From: Valencia hispanica
Taxonomy: Eukaryota > Chordata > Actinopteri > Cyprinodontiformes > Valenciidae
Reading direction: 5' to 3'
Length of the DNA stretch: 64,000 nt
Assembly (NCBI GenBank): GCA_963556495.2
Contig: OY747713.1
Coordinates: forward strand, 26,661,961-26,725,960
Shown in pieces: positions 12,641 through 24,909 of this stretch; position 1 is the first letter of the stretch; each line of letters starts with the position of its first letter. The notes under the pieces were generated by a model that was not told the origin of the DNA, did not search any database, and saw only the letters and a program-made list of their open reading frames with translations. Made by a program: the position numbers and the translations under genes.

Positions 12641-13400
12641 GAGGCAGAGCACTCCCACAGAGGAAACAATGGAAGAAAGATTAAAATAGCAGGTTAAAAT
12701 ATAAAAATAAACAGTAGACAAATATGATAAGACTGAGACGTGAAACACTGATAAAATATAAGCAAATAAAAGCAGAGTAATTAAACAGACTATAATAAAT
12801 AATAATCATTTAAAAGCAAGGCTAAAAAGGTGAGTCTTGAGCCTGGTTTAAAAAAACATGAATGTTCTCTGAGGCCCTGAGATCCTCAGGTAGCCTGTTC
12901 CAGAGGTGAGGGCCATAGTACTGGAAAGATGCGTCGCGTGTGAGTGTGTCCTGACTTTAGGGATGACAAGGAGACGGCTGCCAGAGAAGCACAGAGACCA
13001 CAAAGGTTCTTATGGTAAAAGCAGTTCTGAAAGATAAGAAGGCCAAGGCCATTAAGAGACTTTAAAACCATTAAATGAGCTTTGAATGTATTCTAAAACA
13101 GTACAGTACACATGCTGCTGAATTTTGTAGAAGTTGTAAACCTGAGCTACTCTTTTTGGGAAGACCAGAAAACAGGCCATTGCAGTAATCAAATCTACTG
13201 GTAATAAAAGCATGCATCAGTGTCTCTGAGAGAGAACAGGGCAGACTCTGGCAATGTTATTTAGAACATGTGAACATTGCCAGAACATTTAGATAAAAGT
13301 CTATTTTAGTAATGTTTTTAATGTGAGGGATAAAAGTCAGCTCAGAATCAAAAATCACTCCCACTTTCTTCACTTGTATAGAAGGATTAAAAGACAGTGA
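12641..13400 (-). mobile_element. L2/Rex1-like LINE 3' relic
   Basis: Read on the minus strand, the order of short blocks follows the RT C-terminal region and 3' UTR of the L2 copies. These blocks are ccattgcagtaatcaaat at 13178, taaaagcatgcatcag at 13205 and gcctgttccagaggtgaggg at 12892. In the L2s the same positions encode the DYCNS and LWNRL regions. It is strongly decayed, with no open frame longer than 61 codons. It could be a different clade of the Rex1/L2 group. Confidence 0.5.
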
Positions 13401-13779
13401 TTGTAGTTTTAGTAAAAGTTTCTCTCTCCAATACAGTAGATGTCAATGAGTTTGTTTTTCAACTGTTGTATTCAATTTCTTCGAGTCTGACTTACATGTG
13501 TTGCTTTATGAATGTCACAGTTCTGGGTGCTTTTTTTTTCAGCGCCAGGATTTAACTTTTTTCTCTGTTAAAACTAGTTCACAAACTATTGCCAATGCCT
13601 CCCCCTCTGCATCCATATACATGTAGGCTACTCCTTTGACTTTAGTCACGTTTTATATCATGAGACTTTGTGAGATTTCCTGTCTGAGCTTTGAATGTTT
13701 GTGAGTAAAATTGGTTTGTGTGTGGTGTCTCGTCATTGCTATGGCCCGCACACAACAAACTGTAGGACCAAAACAGGAA
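13401..13779. other. No recognisable feature
   Basis: AT-rich sequence without a coding or structural signal that I can support. Confidence 0.35.
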
Positions 13780-14168
13780 TATCTGTGATTTTTTTTATCG
13801 CAGTGGGTGAGGTCTGATACTCTTGTGATAATTTTAAAATCCTGCTGTGAGAACCAGGCCTTAGAGCTTGCCTTTTCTATTTATCCCATTGTATTTAATT
13901 TTGTTGTGATATTCTTGGTACATTTAGTTTTGATCAGTGTTCAGCCTCACCTGTCTTCAGTAACTGTCTCCAGCCGTCCCTCTTCTCCTGATTAGCTCAC
14001 CAGTGTATATATACCCCTCAGTCCCAGTGTTCTGTGCTGGATTCTCTACTCATGTATTCCTTGAATTCTGCTTTCCCTGTGGTCCTTGTAAGTCGTCAAC
14101 TTTATATTAAAAATACTCACATTGAGAGGTTCTCTGTGCCAGGGTCCTTTCAACTCCACAAATTATGA
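13780..14168 (+). repeat. Probable solo LTR (gypsy type)
   Basis: The layout fits a fish gypsy LTR. A CT-rich U3 (cagcctcacctgtcttcag) is followed by a TATA-like tatatata at 14006. Then come a cap-site-like region and a U5 ending ...ccacaaattatgaca at 14168. The sequence ends in CA. The 5' limit is uncertain, and no internal region or second LTR follows, so it is best read as a solo LTR. No target duplication could be confirmed. Confidence 0.5.
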
Positions 14169-15390
14169 CAATGACATCGTTTAACCTGCTTCAGTTAGTT
14201 TAAATTTTGAGCTTTCCGGAAAATGAGGTTAATCCCAGTGAATTGTTTCAAGGGGGGATGGGGGGGGATTAATGGTTTTTAGCAGGCTGGTTTTTAGCTT
14301 TTCTATCTAAGTGAAATCTTTATTTGAAAACAATATATATATTTTTATATTATAATTTTTGAATGCATTTGAAGATTCTTCAATTCTCATGTATAAGTGA
14401 AGACACCAATAGAAAAACAGTGATCGTTGAGACTGATAGTATTGAATCAGCACAAAATTAACTGGATGCAGATGGTGTGGAAAATATCATTGACTTGAAA
14501 ACAAAAATGACATTGAAATAGAAATCAAAACTATCTGGTTCCTCATAATTGGACAAGTTTTCATCCTGAAATATATTTAGTTGAAAAAGCTTAGAGGCAG
14601 TTTTAGAAACCATCATGAAACTCAACACAATGATTCATGCATTGCGAGACCAGTCTTTCCCAGGAAACCCCAAATCAGATGCAAATTTAGGAAACAGTGA
14701 AAACAGTCATATAAATAAATTTTTTCTTGTTCAGTTTGAATATCAACATATTTCCATGGTTTCATTTCATGCTTGCAACAACATAAGTCACCTGTAGTCA
14801 GCGTTTTTTTTCTCCTTTTGACAAGACTAAAGAAATCATATGGCTTTGACGATGTCGAATAATAAACTGTTTCAGGTTTTATTTTGGGCCATTTTTTTGT
14901 AAATAGATCTTGGAAGGTTGTCGGGAATATTCTTCATTGTTTTGCTATTAGGAACAGCTGGAAGTGTAGGGTTAAACCCAACTTTTCTATCTCCTTACTC
15001 CATTGATGGCTTGGTATGGTAACTTTGGTGTGGTAGTTTTTTTTAAAGACAAAAAGAAGGTAACATGTCTTGCCCTACATTTCTAAAGTAATTTATCTGC
15101 ATTCATGGTAACATCATGAATGAAAAACTGGCTTTTCTAATTCATACCTTATTCAATGGAATGCCAAGAAGATCTTTTGGACATCTTAAAACGAATTAAA
15201 TGGGTTTTTTCCACCTTAGATCAGGAACCCTAAGCTGGGATGATGAAAATAATTTGGGATTTAAATTTTTGTATTTTGAAAATGTCCCCAGGGTTTTCTT
15301 TCTGTCTTTTCCTTCCATCAGTTAGGTGCTGGTTTATCCTGTCTTCATGATTTCCCAAAGTATCACAAGTGAAAAATAAAAATGTTTATA
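14169..15390. other. No recognisable feature
   Basis: AT-rich DNA with a homopolymeric G patch near 14250-14265. A 60-codon frame at 14615 has no support. Confidence 0.35.
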
Positions 15391-15520
15391 TCACTGTGAT
15401 GGACTGATGACCTGCCGAGGATATACAACTCTTGCCCAATAATCTCTGAAGACGAGCGCTGGCCCCCCATGACACTTCAGGGACAAGAGGGTACAGACAA
15501 TGTATGGATGGATGTTTATC
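15391..15520 (+). repeat. RTE/SINE-like 3' tail with (GATG)n end
   Basis: The block actgtgatggactgatgacc ... ending gtatggatggatg is the familiar tail shared by several fish non-LTR elements, whose 3' ends terminate in short GATG repeats. Only about 130 bp are present. Confidence 0.45.
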
Positions 15521-16570
15521 CATTTGTCTTATGGCTACACACTAAAGAATTACTTTCAGCTGTGTTCAGCCCTATACCTCACAACTATTGCTACTATATT
15601 GTAGTACAGTTAAACCTGTCACATATGCAATGGCACCATCCCTATATGGTCATACCTTCCTGTTTAGTAGGTGCAACTCAAAAGGCCCCTTTCACTTTAA
15701 AGCCCAGTTGAAACGCTGATTGGGATTTCTGTTAAGATGTCCAGACTTTCTGGGTGTGTGATATGATTTTTTACCTTTTAAGATTTACTCCTCAAAGAAC
15801 CAAACATCTTTTTTTATTATTTGTGTGAATGATGATGATGCCTAATAGCATTTGTAAATTAATTTTAATCCACTCATAACTACCATAAAATAGTATTTCC
15901 ACCGTATGTTGTCAAAATTGTAAAGTTTTATAGGGTTTGTAATCATCAATCTTCACTATGGTGTGGGAAATCACAGAAGACTGGAAGGTGATTTGAATTG
16001 GGATTATGATTAGGTCACAGACAGCAGTGAACTCTCTGTTCATTTGAACGCTTTGAACAACATGTCTTACTCAATCGTGCACTTGATTCTGTAAGGTGAC
16101 TCAAAGTCCGAAGGTTGGTTTCAGTTTACATAAGGCTCACCAGGGTGACAAGGAGTGTATCAAGGCGGATTCATGAGAGGAACTAGAAAGCACATATCAA
16201 CACTGAGGGTAATAGTATACTGTATGTAATAAGAGGTGTTACAGTGGTAGAAAGTGTACTAGAAAATAGGAAGTGCAAAACAGATCTCCTCCTACGCACA
16301 CTGAATACAAAGTGGGAAGCCCCATTGTTTCTGTGAGGGTGTTTCTTTAATTGTTGGGATAGTTTGTGGCTTGTATGCATGTGCAACTCACCACAGCTGA
16401 CTTCCCCTTTGGGAGAAAACACACACACGCACACGCATATAGAAACCAAAGAATTGTATGTCCATAAAATTACAGAATCATCCTTGCTTCCATCACATAA
16501 TCTAAACTGAGTTGAATTTTGACTTCAACTATAATGGAAACATTGCTTAAAGTTTGGACAGAAATCTCAA
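15521..16570. other. Unclassified DNA with short CA runs
   Basis: No gene is recognised. A CA-rich patch lies at 16420-16440. Minus-strand frames across 16183-16449 are partly driven by it. Confidence 0.3.
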
Positions 16571-16628
16571 CATTATGATTGTATAACAAGAGGAATAAGA
16601 ACACACACGCACACACAAGCGCACACAC

Positions 16629-16866
16629 ACAACCACACCTTAGTTCCTTTAACAAGAGCCAGATGCTCCTGGAACACTGTAGCAGATGGAAAGTTATCCT
16701 CTTCATTTCCAGGAGTAAATATTATCCACCGGTTGAAAGGTAACTGGAACCAGTCGGACAGAGCAGGAACAAAACACCGGTACGGAAACTGCTCACTCTC
16801 TTTATTTAGGTGCTTCATAGACAAAATTCCAAGAGGAGAAATGTAAGACCTCTGCTCAATACTCAT
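16629..16866 (-). other. Possible exon of an unrecognised gene
   Basis: A minus-strand frame reads, from 16866 down, with complex non-repetitive composition (QFPYRCFVPALSDWFQLP, then FNRWIIFTPGNEEDNFPS). It ends LVKGTK directly before a GTGTGG that could be a splice donor at 16628, followed by a GT-rich intron-like stretch. A pyrimidine-rich candidate acceptor region lies upstream around 16890. I do not recognise the protein. A chance frame in repeat-derived DNA remains possible, because no second convincing exon was found. Another minus-strand frame ending at 16470 (LSNVSIIVEVKIQLSLDYVM) might belong with it. Confidence 0.25.
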
Positions 16867-16959
16867 GACAAAAGAATGAGGCTAATAATAAAATGAGACC
16901 ACCATGATTGCTCCTACCACAGGCTTCATGTAACACTCACCTGATTTTCAGCCCCAAGT

Positions 16960-18050
16960 TTTACAAGTATCCAAACACGTTTGGTCCTGTGCAAGTGATT
17001 TGAGTGTGGAACAAATTATTTTTGAACACTTGTGTTTAGCTCAGAACTGAAAAGTAGCCAAGAGTCTGTGGAGGTTGGTATAGCTTGTTTTATTAGGATC
17101 TTCTGTGATCAATCAACATTAGATGTCCTTACCAATGCCCATGTAGATACCATTCTTCTTTGCTCAGCTCAGTTGATTTAATGGAGAGTATCCATCAACA
17201 TCCACCTTCAAGTCTTGCCAAATATGCTCAATCATTCTTTGACTAGGCCATACTAACATGAATATGCTCTCATTTAAACTATTCTGTATGTTTAGCGTTG
17301 TTGTCTCGCTGGAAGGTGAATGTCCACACTAGTCCTATGTTTCTTGAATCTCTAACATGTTTTTCTTTAGGATTATCTTGTATGTAGTTCCATCCATCTT
17401 ATTAACTTTGATTTATGGCTTTTTTCTTACTGTTCTTCCATAAAAGCCAAGTTTGTAGATCGCATGAGCAATAGTTGTCTTAGTTTTGGATCTCTACAGC
17501 TCTTCCAGAGTTACCATGAACCCCTTGGCTGCTTTTCTGCTTATTGATGTTCTTGCCTGGCCTGTTAGTTTAGGTGGACTACTGTGTCTTGGTAGATCTG
17601 CAATGGTTCTATACTCTTTCCATTTTCAAATGATAAACTGAGCAATGTTCTGAGACGTTCAAAACTTTTTACCTCACACTGCTTTAGATGTCTCAACCAT
17701 ATCCACGACTTGTCAGCTGTGTTCCTTGGTCTTCACGATGTTTCTTGCCCACTCATGTTGTCCAATAAACCTTTGTGGTCTCACAGATGATCTGTGTTTA
17801 TACTAAAATTTAAATACACACAGGTGCACTCCGTTTACTTATTAGATAAATTTTAAAGCCAATACATTTCACTGGGTTTTATTTAGAGGTATCAAAGCAA
17901 AGAGGTTATTTTCCTTCCACTTCAACAATACACAAGTTTGTGTTGGTCTGTCACATAAAATCCTAACTAAATAAAGAGATGCTTGTGCTTGTAAAAAGAC
18001 AAAAAGTGAACAAGTGCAATGGGTATACATACTTTTGCATGAACCTGTGA
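16960..18050 (-). mobile_element. Tc1-like transposon, degraded but nearly full length
   Basis: Terminal-repeat-like sequence lies at both edges (about 16990-17050 and 17960-18045). Between them is a colinear, mutated Tc1-family body with the transposase on the minus strand. Recognisable blocks, written on the + strand, are ggaaggtgaatgtccacact (17311), ctcttccagagttaccatg (17500), gcctggcctgttagtttagg (17555) and tgttccttggtcttcacga (17720), in the order expected of the family. These correspond to the catalytic domain (left) and DNA-binding domain (right). No long frame survives. It is an old, dead copy. Confidence 0.65.
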
Positions 18051-18299
18051 GTTAAGAAAATATTTTACAAATATATTTAGAAACGCTTCAGTGATTCTTG
18101 ATTTACATACGGTCAAACTAATAAACTCAACACAGAATGTCACCAAGATGATTTGAAAAAGGATGACTCAGTACTGCAAATAATGACAGAGGTAATGTAC
18201 AATACATGGCAGGTGTTACGGTTCCATAACTGAAACCTGATGTGGGGGGTTGTAGTGCTCAAGACAGGCCCTGATACAAAAACCTAACCTGGAATGTAA

Positions 18300-18300
<1 letters not shown>

Positions 18301-18386
<86 letters not shown>

Positions 18387-18395
18387 TATATATAT
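18301..18395. repeat. (TA)n microsatellite
   Basis: About 90 bp of almost pure TA dinucleotide, ending in tatacagtatatata. It produces artefactual (Y/I)n reading frames. Confidence 0.97.
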
Positions 18396-18539
18396 TCCCA
18401 CCATTATGTTGGTAAAGAAAAGGAACGAGTTATTCAATTTTACATGCAACCAACAGTAATTTGAGACGTGACTTTAATATGATTAGTCAAGACGGAATAG
18501 GTTTGGCGATTTATTATTTTAAATTCTGTAATAAAAAAA

Positions 18540-19040
18540 TAAAAATTTAACGTGTCCTGTCCGGCAGTGTGGATCTCGGAATTGGTGTCTGAGTACCAAA
18601 TAGAAGCCCGACAAATTTTCTATCACAAGTGGAGCACTACAGCTTTTGCTATAGTATTCCGCTTGATAAATATGTGTAAGAAATCTTTATTAGAAATTAC
18701 TGTGGGTTTCTTTTTTCTCTGATGTGCCAGGGACACAGAGATGGAAAATAAAGGCAAAGAAGCAAAGTAGATGAAGAAAGGTAAGAAAAAAGGGTAGGGT
18801 GAGTTGAAGATATAAGAGAGGAAGGGGAACAAAGAAAACACAAGAAAACATCCCATTCCAAAAAACAACAACGACAAAACAAATCAAACAATGCAAACCG
18901 AGAACTATACAACCACAACCCACAAATAGATATATGAATACAATAACAGCGTCACTGAAAAGCTCATGGTATCAATTATAACAACATTTAGTAATGGTAA
19001 CCTCAGCCCAAGAATGCATTTGTAAACACCAGAATCCCCT

Positions 19041-19108
<68 letters not shown>

Positions 19109-20250
19109 TGGGTGTGTGTGTGCGTGCGTGTGTGTGTGCGTGTGTGTGTGTGTGTGTATGAGCATGCTGGTACATATTAGGTTTCTCCTTATGAGTGTTC
19201 AATAGCTGGTGTGAAAAGCCATCAATCCGTCTCCCAGAAATCAACACAGACACGAAGGAGATCAGAGCCATAGAAATGCTGGGGGGATGCCCCCCCAGCA
19301 GGGACCTGAGCAGGAACCGGCCGATGAGGGCCGCCAGGCTGCAGGGGGGATGGCCATCCAATGGCCGACATGTGCTGCCGCCACCCCAGGCCAATCCCCA
19401 CAGCCAACATCCTAAATCCCGCGCACCGCAGAGCACCAAGCATCCAACCAAGGTCAACGAAACCCACTGACCCCTGCCCCGACCAGATCGCCTGTTCATC
19501 CTCCCGGACCCCAACCCCTGGTGGCCAGTAGCAAACAGGATGTGGATAGACCCCTAGCCTCCCTCCTCCCGCTTGAGTATGGTGTTGATGCGTGTCGTTA
19601 TAATGTGTATTTAAAACAGAGGGGTGGGATGTGGGGAAGGCAGCAACAAATCCCCCAACCCCCACCCCGAGCCCTCAGTGTCTATATGCAGTTTAACGGT
19701 GGGCACCTGCACCAGAGATTAAGCTGATTGAACACCTCCTCCTCTTGCTACCGAAAAGCCTGCGCACCCTAAAGTTCCTACATGTGTGTCTCATGAGAAT
19801 GTTATAAGTGAGAGTGTCTAAGGTGTACAGTAACATTGGGACCCAGGCAGCCACGGGGTAGCAGAGAAAGAAACCCCTCCCTGCATCCCAGTGATGTGCC
19901 CACACCCCAAGGGCCTACATGAGTGGTAGAGTGATGGAGCGGGCGGACAGAGGAGTCCGGATATGAGGAGGGAAGAACTAGGGGACAAAATGCCTTCCCA
20001 GGCAGCCAGCTCCCCTACTGACTCCAAAACGCACCCCTGTTCACCAAGATCCACCAAATGAGGCCCCGGCACGTCCACCCCGAGGCCCATGGCTGCAGTA
20101 CCACCAAGCCCCATGGAGCCTAAGGCAGTCCCCCCGGCCCCATCCCAGAAGAAGATCTATACCCACCCCGACATTTGGTCTACTATCAAAGCATAATAGA
20201 CATTAGACACCCAGGGAAAGTTCCACCCCCATTCCCCCGCATGTTTAGAT
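18540..20250 (-). mobile_element. L1 LINE, 5'-truncated copy B (3' UTR only)
   Basis: The reverse complement matches the 3' UTR of the full-length L1 from about 43.6 kb to its end, then the extra 3' segment that follows the AATAAA-like site (ctccacttgtgatag... motif). It ends in an A-rich run represented at 18530-18545 on the + strand. No ORF2 sequence remains. A long GT tract (19045-19160) lies exactly where the other L1 copies carry a short CA run. The 5' limit near 20250 is approximate, and no clear target duplication was found. Confidence 0.75.
19045..19160. repeat. (GT)n microsatellite inside L1 copy B
   Basis: About 115 bp of GT repeat, interrupted a few times (gtctgggtg, gcgtgcgtg). 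It is located at the CA-run position of the L1 3' UTR. Confidence 0.95.
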
Positions 20251-21170
20251 AAAAACAATCCAGGGCAAGGCTGATTTTACCTCTAGGAATAATAACGTTG
20301 CACAAATGTAAAATATAAATCTAATCTATAAAAATATATAAATCTAAAAATATATACATACATATATATATATATACATACATACATATATTTATATATA
20401 TAATATCACAGACAGACAATAGCTACAAATAGACAATAGACACAAATGATTCTACAGTATGGTAATACATCATTCACAGCACCTTACACAGAAATACATT
20501 GACCATGTTGGAAAGTTTTAAGTAAGCCAGCAGTGTCAGCCATACTAAGTGATGTCACTGAACTAGATGAGGAGTGGTGTTGGATCATTAAGCTGCAGCT
20601 ATACTATGACAGCCAATAGGGCTTCAGAATTTATTTAGTTATGCTGCATTTCACCTAGAATGTATAAAATCCAAATAGGTATAAAGTAGTGTCAATGGAG
20701 AGTTTTGCTAATTTCAAGACATGTTCGGAATAAAGACAGAGACAAATGTGGAAAAAACCCAAAAACTGATGGGTTTATGAGTAAACATCCGTTTATACTA
20801 ACGTACAACCTTATTGCTCTGCTTGATTATTACAGATCAGTCATGTGCTTTGTTGTGACCCGAGATATAAAGAAGGGCATTAAGATGACTACAACAATAA
20901 GTTGACAGTCTTAACTAAACTGAAAGACGTTTTACTTTTTCTTGTCTCCAAAAAAAGCCTCAAAAGGTTGCACAAAGTGTAGGGGAGAGAAGAGTCATTC
21001 GATTGTGCCAAATCAAAGAAACACAGCTCAACTGTCATCTATTGTAAGTGAAAAAGAAACAAAAATCCTGTCATCTTTATATAAGAAAAGTCCTACCAAC
21101 AACATTACATGAGGGGCACAAACCTACTTACCTATGATGTTTAACAGGAAGGAGGATTTACGTTAGAGGA
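20251..21170. other. AT-rich DNA with a small TA/TACA repeat
   Basis: 20325-20402 is a mixed ATATAC/TATATA low-complexity tract. The rest has no supported feature. Confidence 0.5.
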
Positions 21171-21179
21171 CTTACCTAG

Positions 21180-21310
21180 TCCTCCAACCCCCACCACAAA
21201 CATTTAAACAAAAGAAAATGCTCCGGAGCAGCAAAACAGGTGTGTCATACAGTCTTCAGCCAGGAGGAGAAAGAGTGACCCAGCCCCCAGGTGACCTTCT
21301 TTTATAGCGC
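21180..21310 (-). promoter_or_regulatory. Possible core promoter with downstream splice donor
   Basis: On the minus strand a TATA-like box (CTATAAAAG, about 21297-21305) is followed about 110 bp downstream by GGACTAGGTAAGTCC, a good donor consensus near 21175-21183. No downstream exon is recognised. It could equally be an LTR promoter or chance. Confidence 0.2.
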
Positions 21311-23213
21311 ATTCCTGATTCCCGGTTGATCCTTTCAAAATTCTTCATCCAATCAGAGCTTGACATTTCAAAATTGGCACCACTCTGCATTCTGAATCTG
21401 AGGAGAAACGGAACAAAAGCAGAGGGGGGAAAACACAAACCGTCTGCTAGAGATGTAACATTCTGTCCATCGCTGTGTGGATCACAGCAGACAATAATGC
21501 CCAACATTTGCTGCCATAAATGAGAAATTGACTATTTACAATCAACCCTCACTGACAAATGTTGTTCTTGTTTTTAGTCATTTATTAATTTCAGAAAAGC
21601 CAAATCCACAAAAAAAAATGCATTCTACACATCATTCTGACTTACTGAAACATCATTTTTGTTGCAACAGATGTTTGCGGCCTGCAAAAGAGGGAAAAAA
21701 GTGTAGTGAAAAAAATACATTTAAACATATTTATTTATTTAATCAATTAAATTAAAAAACTGAAGTTCAGTAATAGCAAATATTCTCTTCTTAAAAGCTT
21801 TATGAAAAGTTGATTTCATTTTCCAGCTGGACTTGACGCCTAATACTGCTACAAAGACCAAAACTTGGTTTATTTGTCATAGTATCAAAAGTTAACTGAC
21901 CTAAACACCATATCGGCCTGATCGAGAATCAACTCTCTGTAATACATCTATACAATTCAAGAATTTCATTGTTAAATTTGGAATTAAATTAACTTTTCAA
22001 AGTTATTCTAATTTACTGAGATCGACTTGTATGGAGGTGATATAATAATTTATATTATGTAGGTATTTTCTCCTTTACTTGGTTGTAAGGCTGTCCTCAG
22101 ATTAATATGCTGTCTATATTTGGCTTCTAGACTCTGCCCAAACACTGCAAGACAATGACACCATGAATATATAAATTTTACAATGAACTGTGTATTTCTG
22201 TGCAGCATAGCACGGGTCTTTTCCAGTAGAGTTTTGTGTTTTCCTACCTTTATGGCATCAAACTATAAAGCTAATCATTTCTAGCCTCCTGTGCTTTTTA
22301 ACATTTGAATCCTCCACTTTAACATATCTTGGGATGAATGTGTCATGGGGTATGATTAAAATCACAGTTTTGTTGAGAAATCAGTATGCATTATAAACTG
22401 CATCCATGTTCTTAAGAGTTTGACATATGGGTTAATAGAAGAATTGTGTCACTGCGGAATGACGGGAAGACCTGAACAAGTGTAAATACTTGTTTAATGC
22501 TTGGAGAGATCACAGTACTAAATTCAGTCTGTTTAGTGAAAGGGAAGGTTTCCTCTACATGTTAACATTTACTATAAACTTTAAATTTCACCATTTAGAA
22601 AACCTGCATTAACATATTATGAGGTTTAATAAAACTAATTAACATGGAGAAAAACCTCATTCTAGCAGCCCTAAAGTGGAGACTCTGTCCAGATGTAGCT
22701 CCCTGTCTTCTGTCCAGCCCAAACAAATTCTCTGACAGGGGGAGCAGGATACTCCTCAAATCCCTGCACACTCCTCCATCAGGATATTCCATCCTGACTT
22801 TCTGTCTTCCTCACTCCATCTGTCTCTCAGCTCCCTTCTGGCTCTCATCTGTCTGCTCTCTTCCCCTTGGAAAAGTGTTTTTCTCATAGGATGTTTACAT
22901 CACTCAGTGATTGATAGCAAGTAAGGAAATAGACTAACCTTTCATAGCAAATCTAAGAACTAATATATCAAATTTTACTCATTCCTTTAGAACAAATATT
23001 TGGAAACCCAAGTAGACCAGAATATGGAGATGGCTGAAGTGTTTTAAACCTCTCAAGGAGTAACTAAACCCCAAAACATTTTTTTTCCTTCTAAACTGTA
23101 TAAATGGGTCTTTACCAATGCAATCTTTCAGTTTGTGGGAATTTTTTTACATTTTCGTGTAAACGTGTTTAATTCTACACTTTTTGGTCTAAAAATGTCT
23201 TAGTGCTGCCCTC
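21311..23213. other. No recognisable gene
   Basis: AT-rich sequence with small frames lacking motifs (such as 22644-22889). I see nothing supportable in it. Confidence 0.35.
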
Positions 23214-23513
23214 TTAAGCCGCGTTCACACCGGTCAGCGCATCCAGGCAGCAGGGCAGCTAGATTACATGCAAGTCTATGGTATCTACGCATCTAGTGGG
23301 CGCCAAACTGCCAAGCAGCAAGTCGCGCGCGTCGGCGCAGCTGGCATCAGCGCGTCCACGCGGCTGATGCCCGGACCGTCGGGGCGTCTGCTGCTCAAGT
23401 TGGGAAAATTGAACTTTCGGGCAGCAGACGCGCGGCGTCAACCAATCAGAGCGACTCGTTGTACTGACGTAGTAACTCCTTCCATGGGGGAATCGGCAAT
23501 TTTTTTATTCAAG

Positions 23514-24909
23514 ATGGAGGACAAACTGATCGTCGCTGTATGTAATGTCCGTGAACTGTATGACCCGTCTTCGTCTTTTTACAAAGACAGGAAGAGATCG
23601 GATCTGATTTGGAGGAAGATATCGGAGGATATTGGAGTGCCAGGTAAGCAGTTAAACATAGAAAAAATTTTTTTTTCTTTTAACTTTCTTGTCATGTTAG
23701 CTAACGCTACGCTAGCTAACGCTACGCTAGCCAAAAGCGGTTAGGGCAACTACGGTACTAAATACGCATTACCAGTTTCCCATTGTGTATTTAGACGAGA
23801 TCTGCAAAAAACGGTGGAAGACATTGAGGGACATATATGTCAGGCAGAGCAGAAAGGAGAAAGAGAGAAGGAAGAGCGGAGCAGAAGGAGGGAAAGTGCA
23901 GAAATGGAAGTACCTCTCTGTCCTGTCCTTCCTTGAACCCTTCATCGCCCCCCGCGAAACATCGAGCAACATGGGGGTCGAGGAGGAGCAGGCGGAGGGG
24001 TATGACCACCCAGAGGAGCCAGAAGAAGAAGCAGCAGGGCGGTTAGAGGCAGAAGGTTGGTGATTTTGAGAAGAAAACCCAGACATAGTGGCACACAAAC
24101 ACACACAAAAACGTGCTCAGAAACATGAAAATAATTATTGTAAAGCTGAAACCTACATCATTTTGCTACTACAAAGTTTTGCTATTTATTATTAGTGCTA
24201 GCAGTAGAAGTATTTGTGATCTTGGTATAAAGCATAATAAACAGGAGGGTCAATAATATTCCTTTCTGTCTTGACAGATCCAGCTAACATGGAGGCAGGT
24301 GACATGGCTGAACCAGAGTCCCCTGGCCCTTCCTCTGCTGCTGCTTCTTTTTCTGACCAGCCTGGCCCTTCCTCTGCTCCAGCATCTGCAGGTGTGTAGT
24401 GCTGTTTGGAAAGGTTGGGAATGTAGGTTTTATTCAAAGATCTCAATCTGTTTCTTTGGGTTCCCAGACACTTGGCGAATTACTTTTTGTACTTTCTGAA
24501 ATGTCTGTGTATACCCTGGAATTCACACTCAGCCTTTCATACAGACTTAAAATGTTGCTTCTAATTTTATCTAATTTGTATATTTGTTCAACATAATTGT
24601 AAGCCTTTTTAACACATTTTTCTACTGTGTTTTTTCACAGGCCCTCCAAGAAAACGAAGGCGGAGGCAGCAGGACTTGTCAGTGCCAACAGAGTTCCAGC
24701 AAAAGCTGCTTGATGCGCTCAAGGCCCGGCCTGAACCAGCTCCTGCTCCTCCTGCAGATGATGACATGCACTTCCTTCTCTCTCTTCATCCTCTCCTGAA
24801 AAGGGTGTCACCTCTAGAAAGAGACATCCTAAAATTTGACATTCATAGACTGATTTTTGAAAGAATTAATGTAACACTCAATTTGACCCATTTGGACAAT
24901 ACTCAGTAG
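23514..24909 (+). CDS. MADF-BESS DNA-binding protein of the Harbinger element (4 exons)
   Basis: The proposed exons are 23514-23643, 23795-24055, 24278-24391 and 24641-24909. All introns are GT-AG and all are phase 1. The joined length is 774 nt (257 codons plus stop TAG). Exon 1 begins an MADF domain (LIVAVCNVRELYDPSSSFYK, WRKISEDIGV) and exon 2 completes it (KKRWKTLRDIYVRQSRKEKE, KWKYLSVLSFLEPF). Exons 2-3 encode an acidic, then Ser/Pro/Ala-rich linker. Exon 4 opens with a basic patch (PPRKRRRR, a probable nuclear signal) and ends with a BESS motif (DMHFLLSLHPLLKRVSPLER). MADF domains bind DNA and BESS motifs mediate protein contacts. In Harbinger elements such proteins help the transposase reach DNA and the nucleus. 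An in-frame upstream ATG at 23484 is an alternative start. No stop or frameshift was found, so the gene appears intact. Confidence 0.78.

Noticed and set aside
18216..18449. 77-codon frame with Tyr-Ile repeats
   Set aside because: It is translation of the (TA)n tract.
18972..19514. 180-codon minus-strand frame with His-Thr repeats
   Set aside because: It is the GT tract plus L1 3' UTR of copy B.
23268..23744. Single 158-codon frame as the MADF protein
   Set aside because: It reads past the exon 1 donor at 23644 into intron. The spliced four-exon model gives the complete MADF domain and consistent phases.
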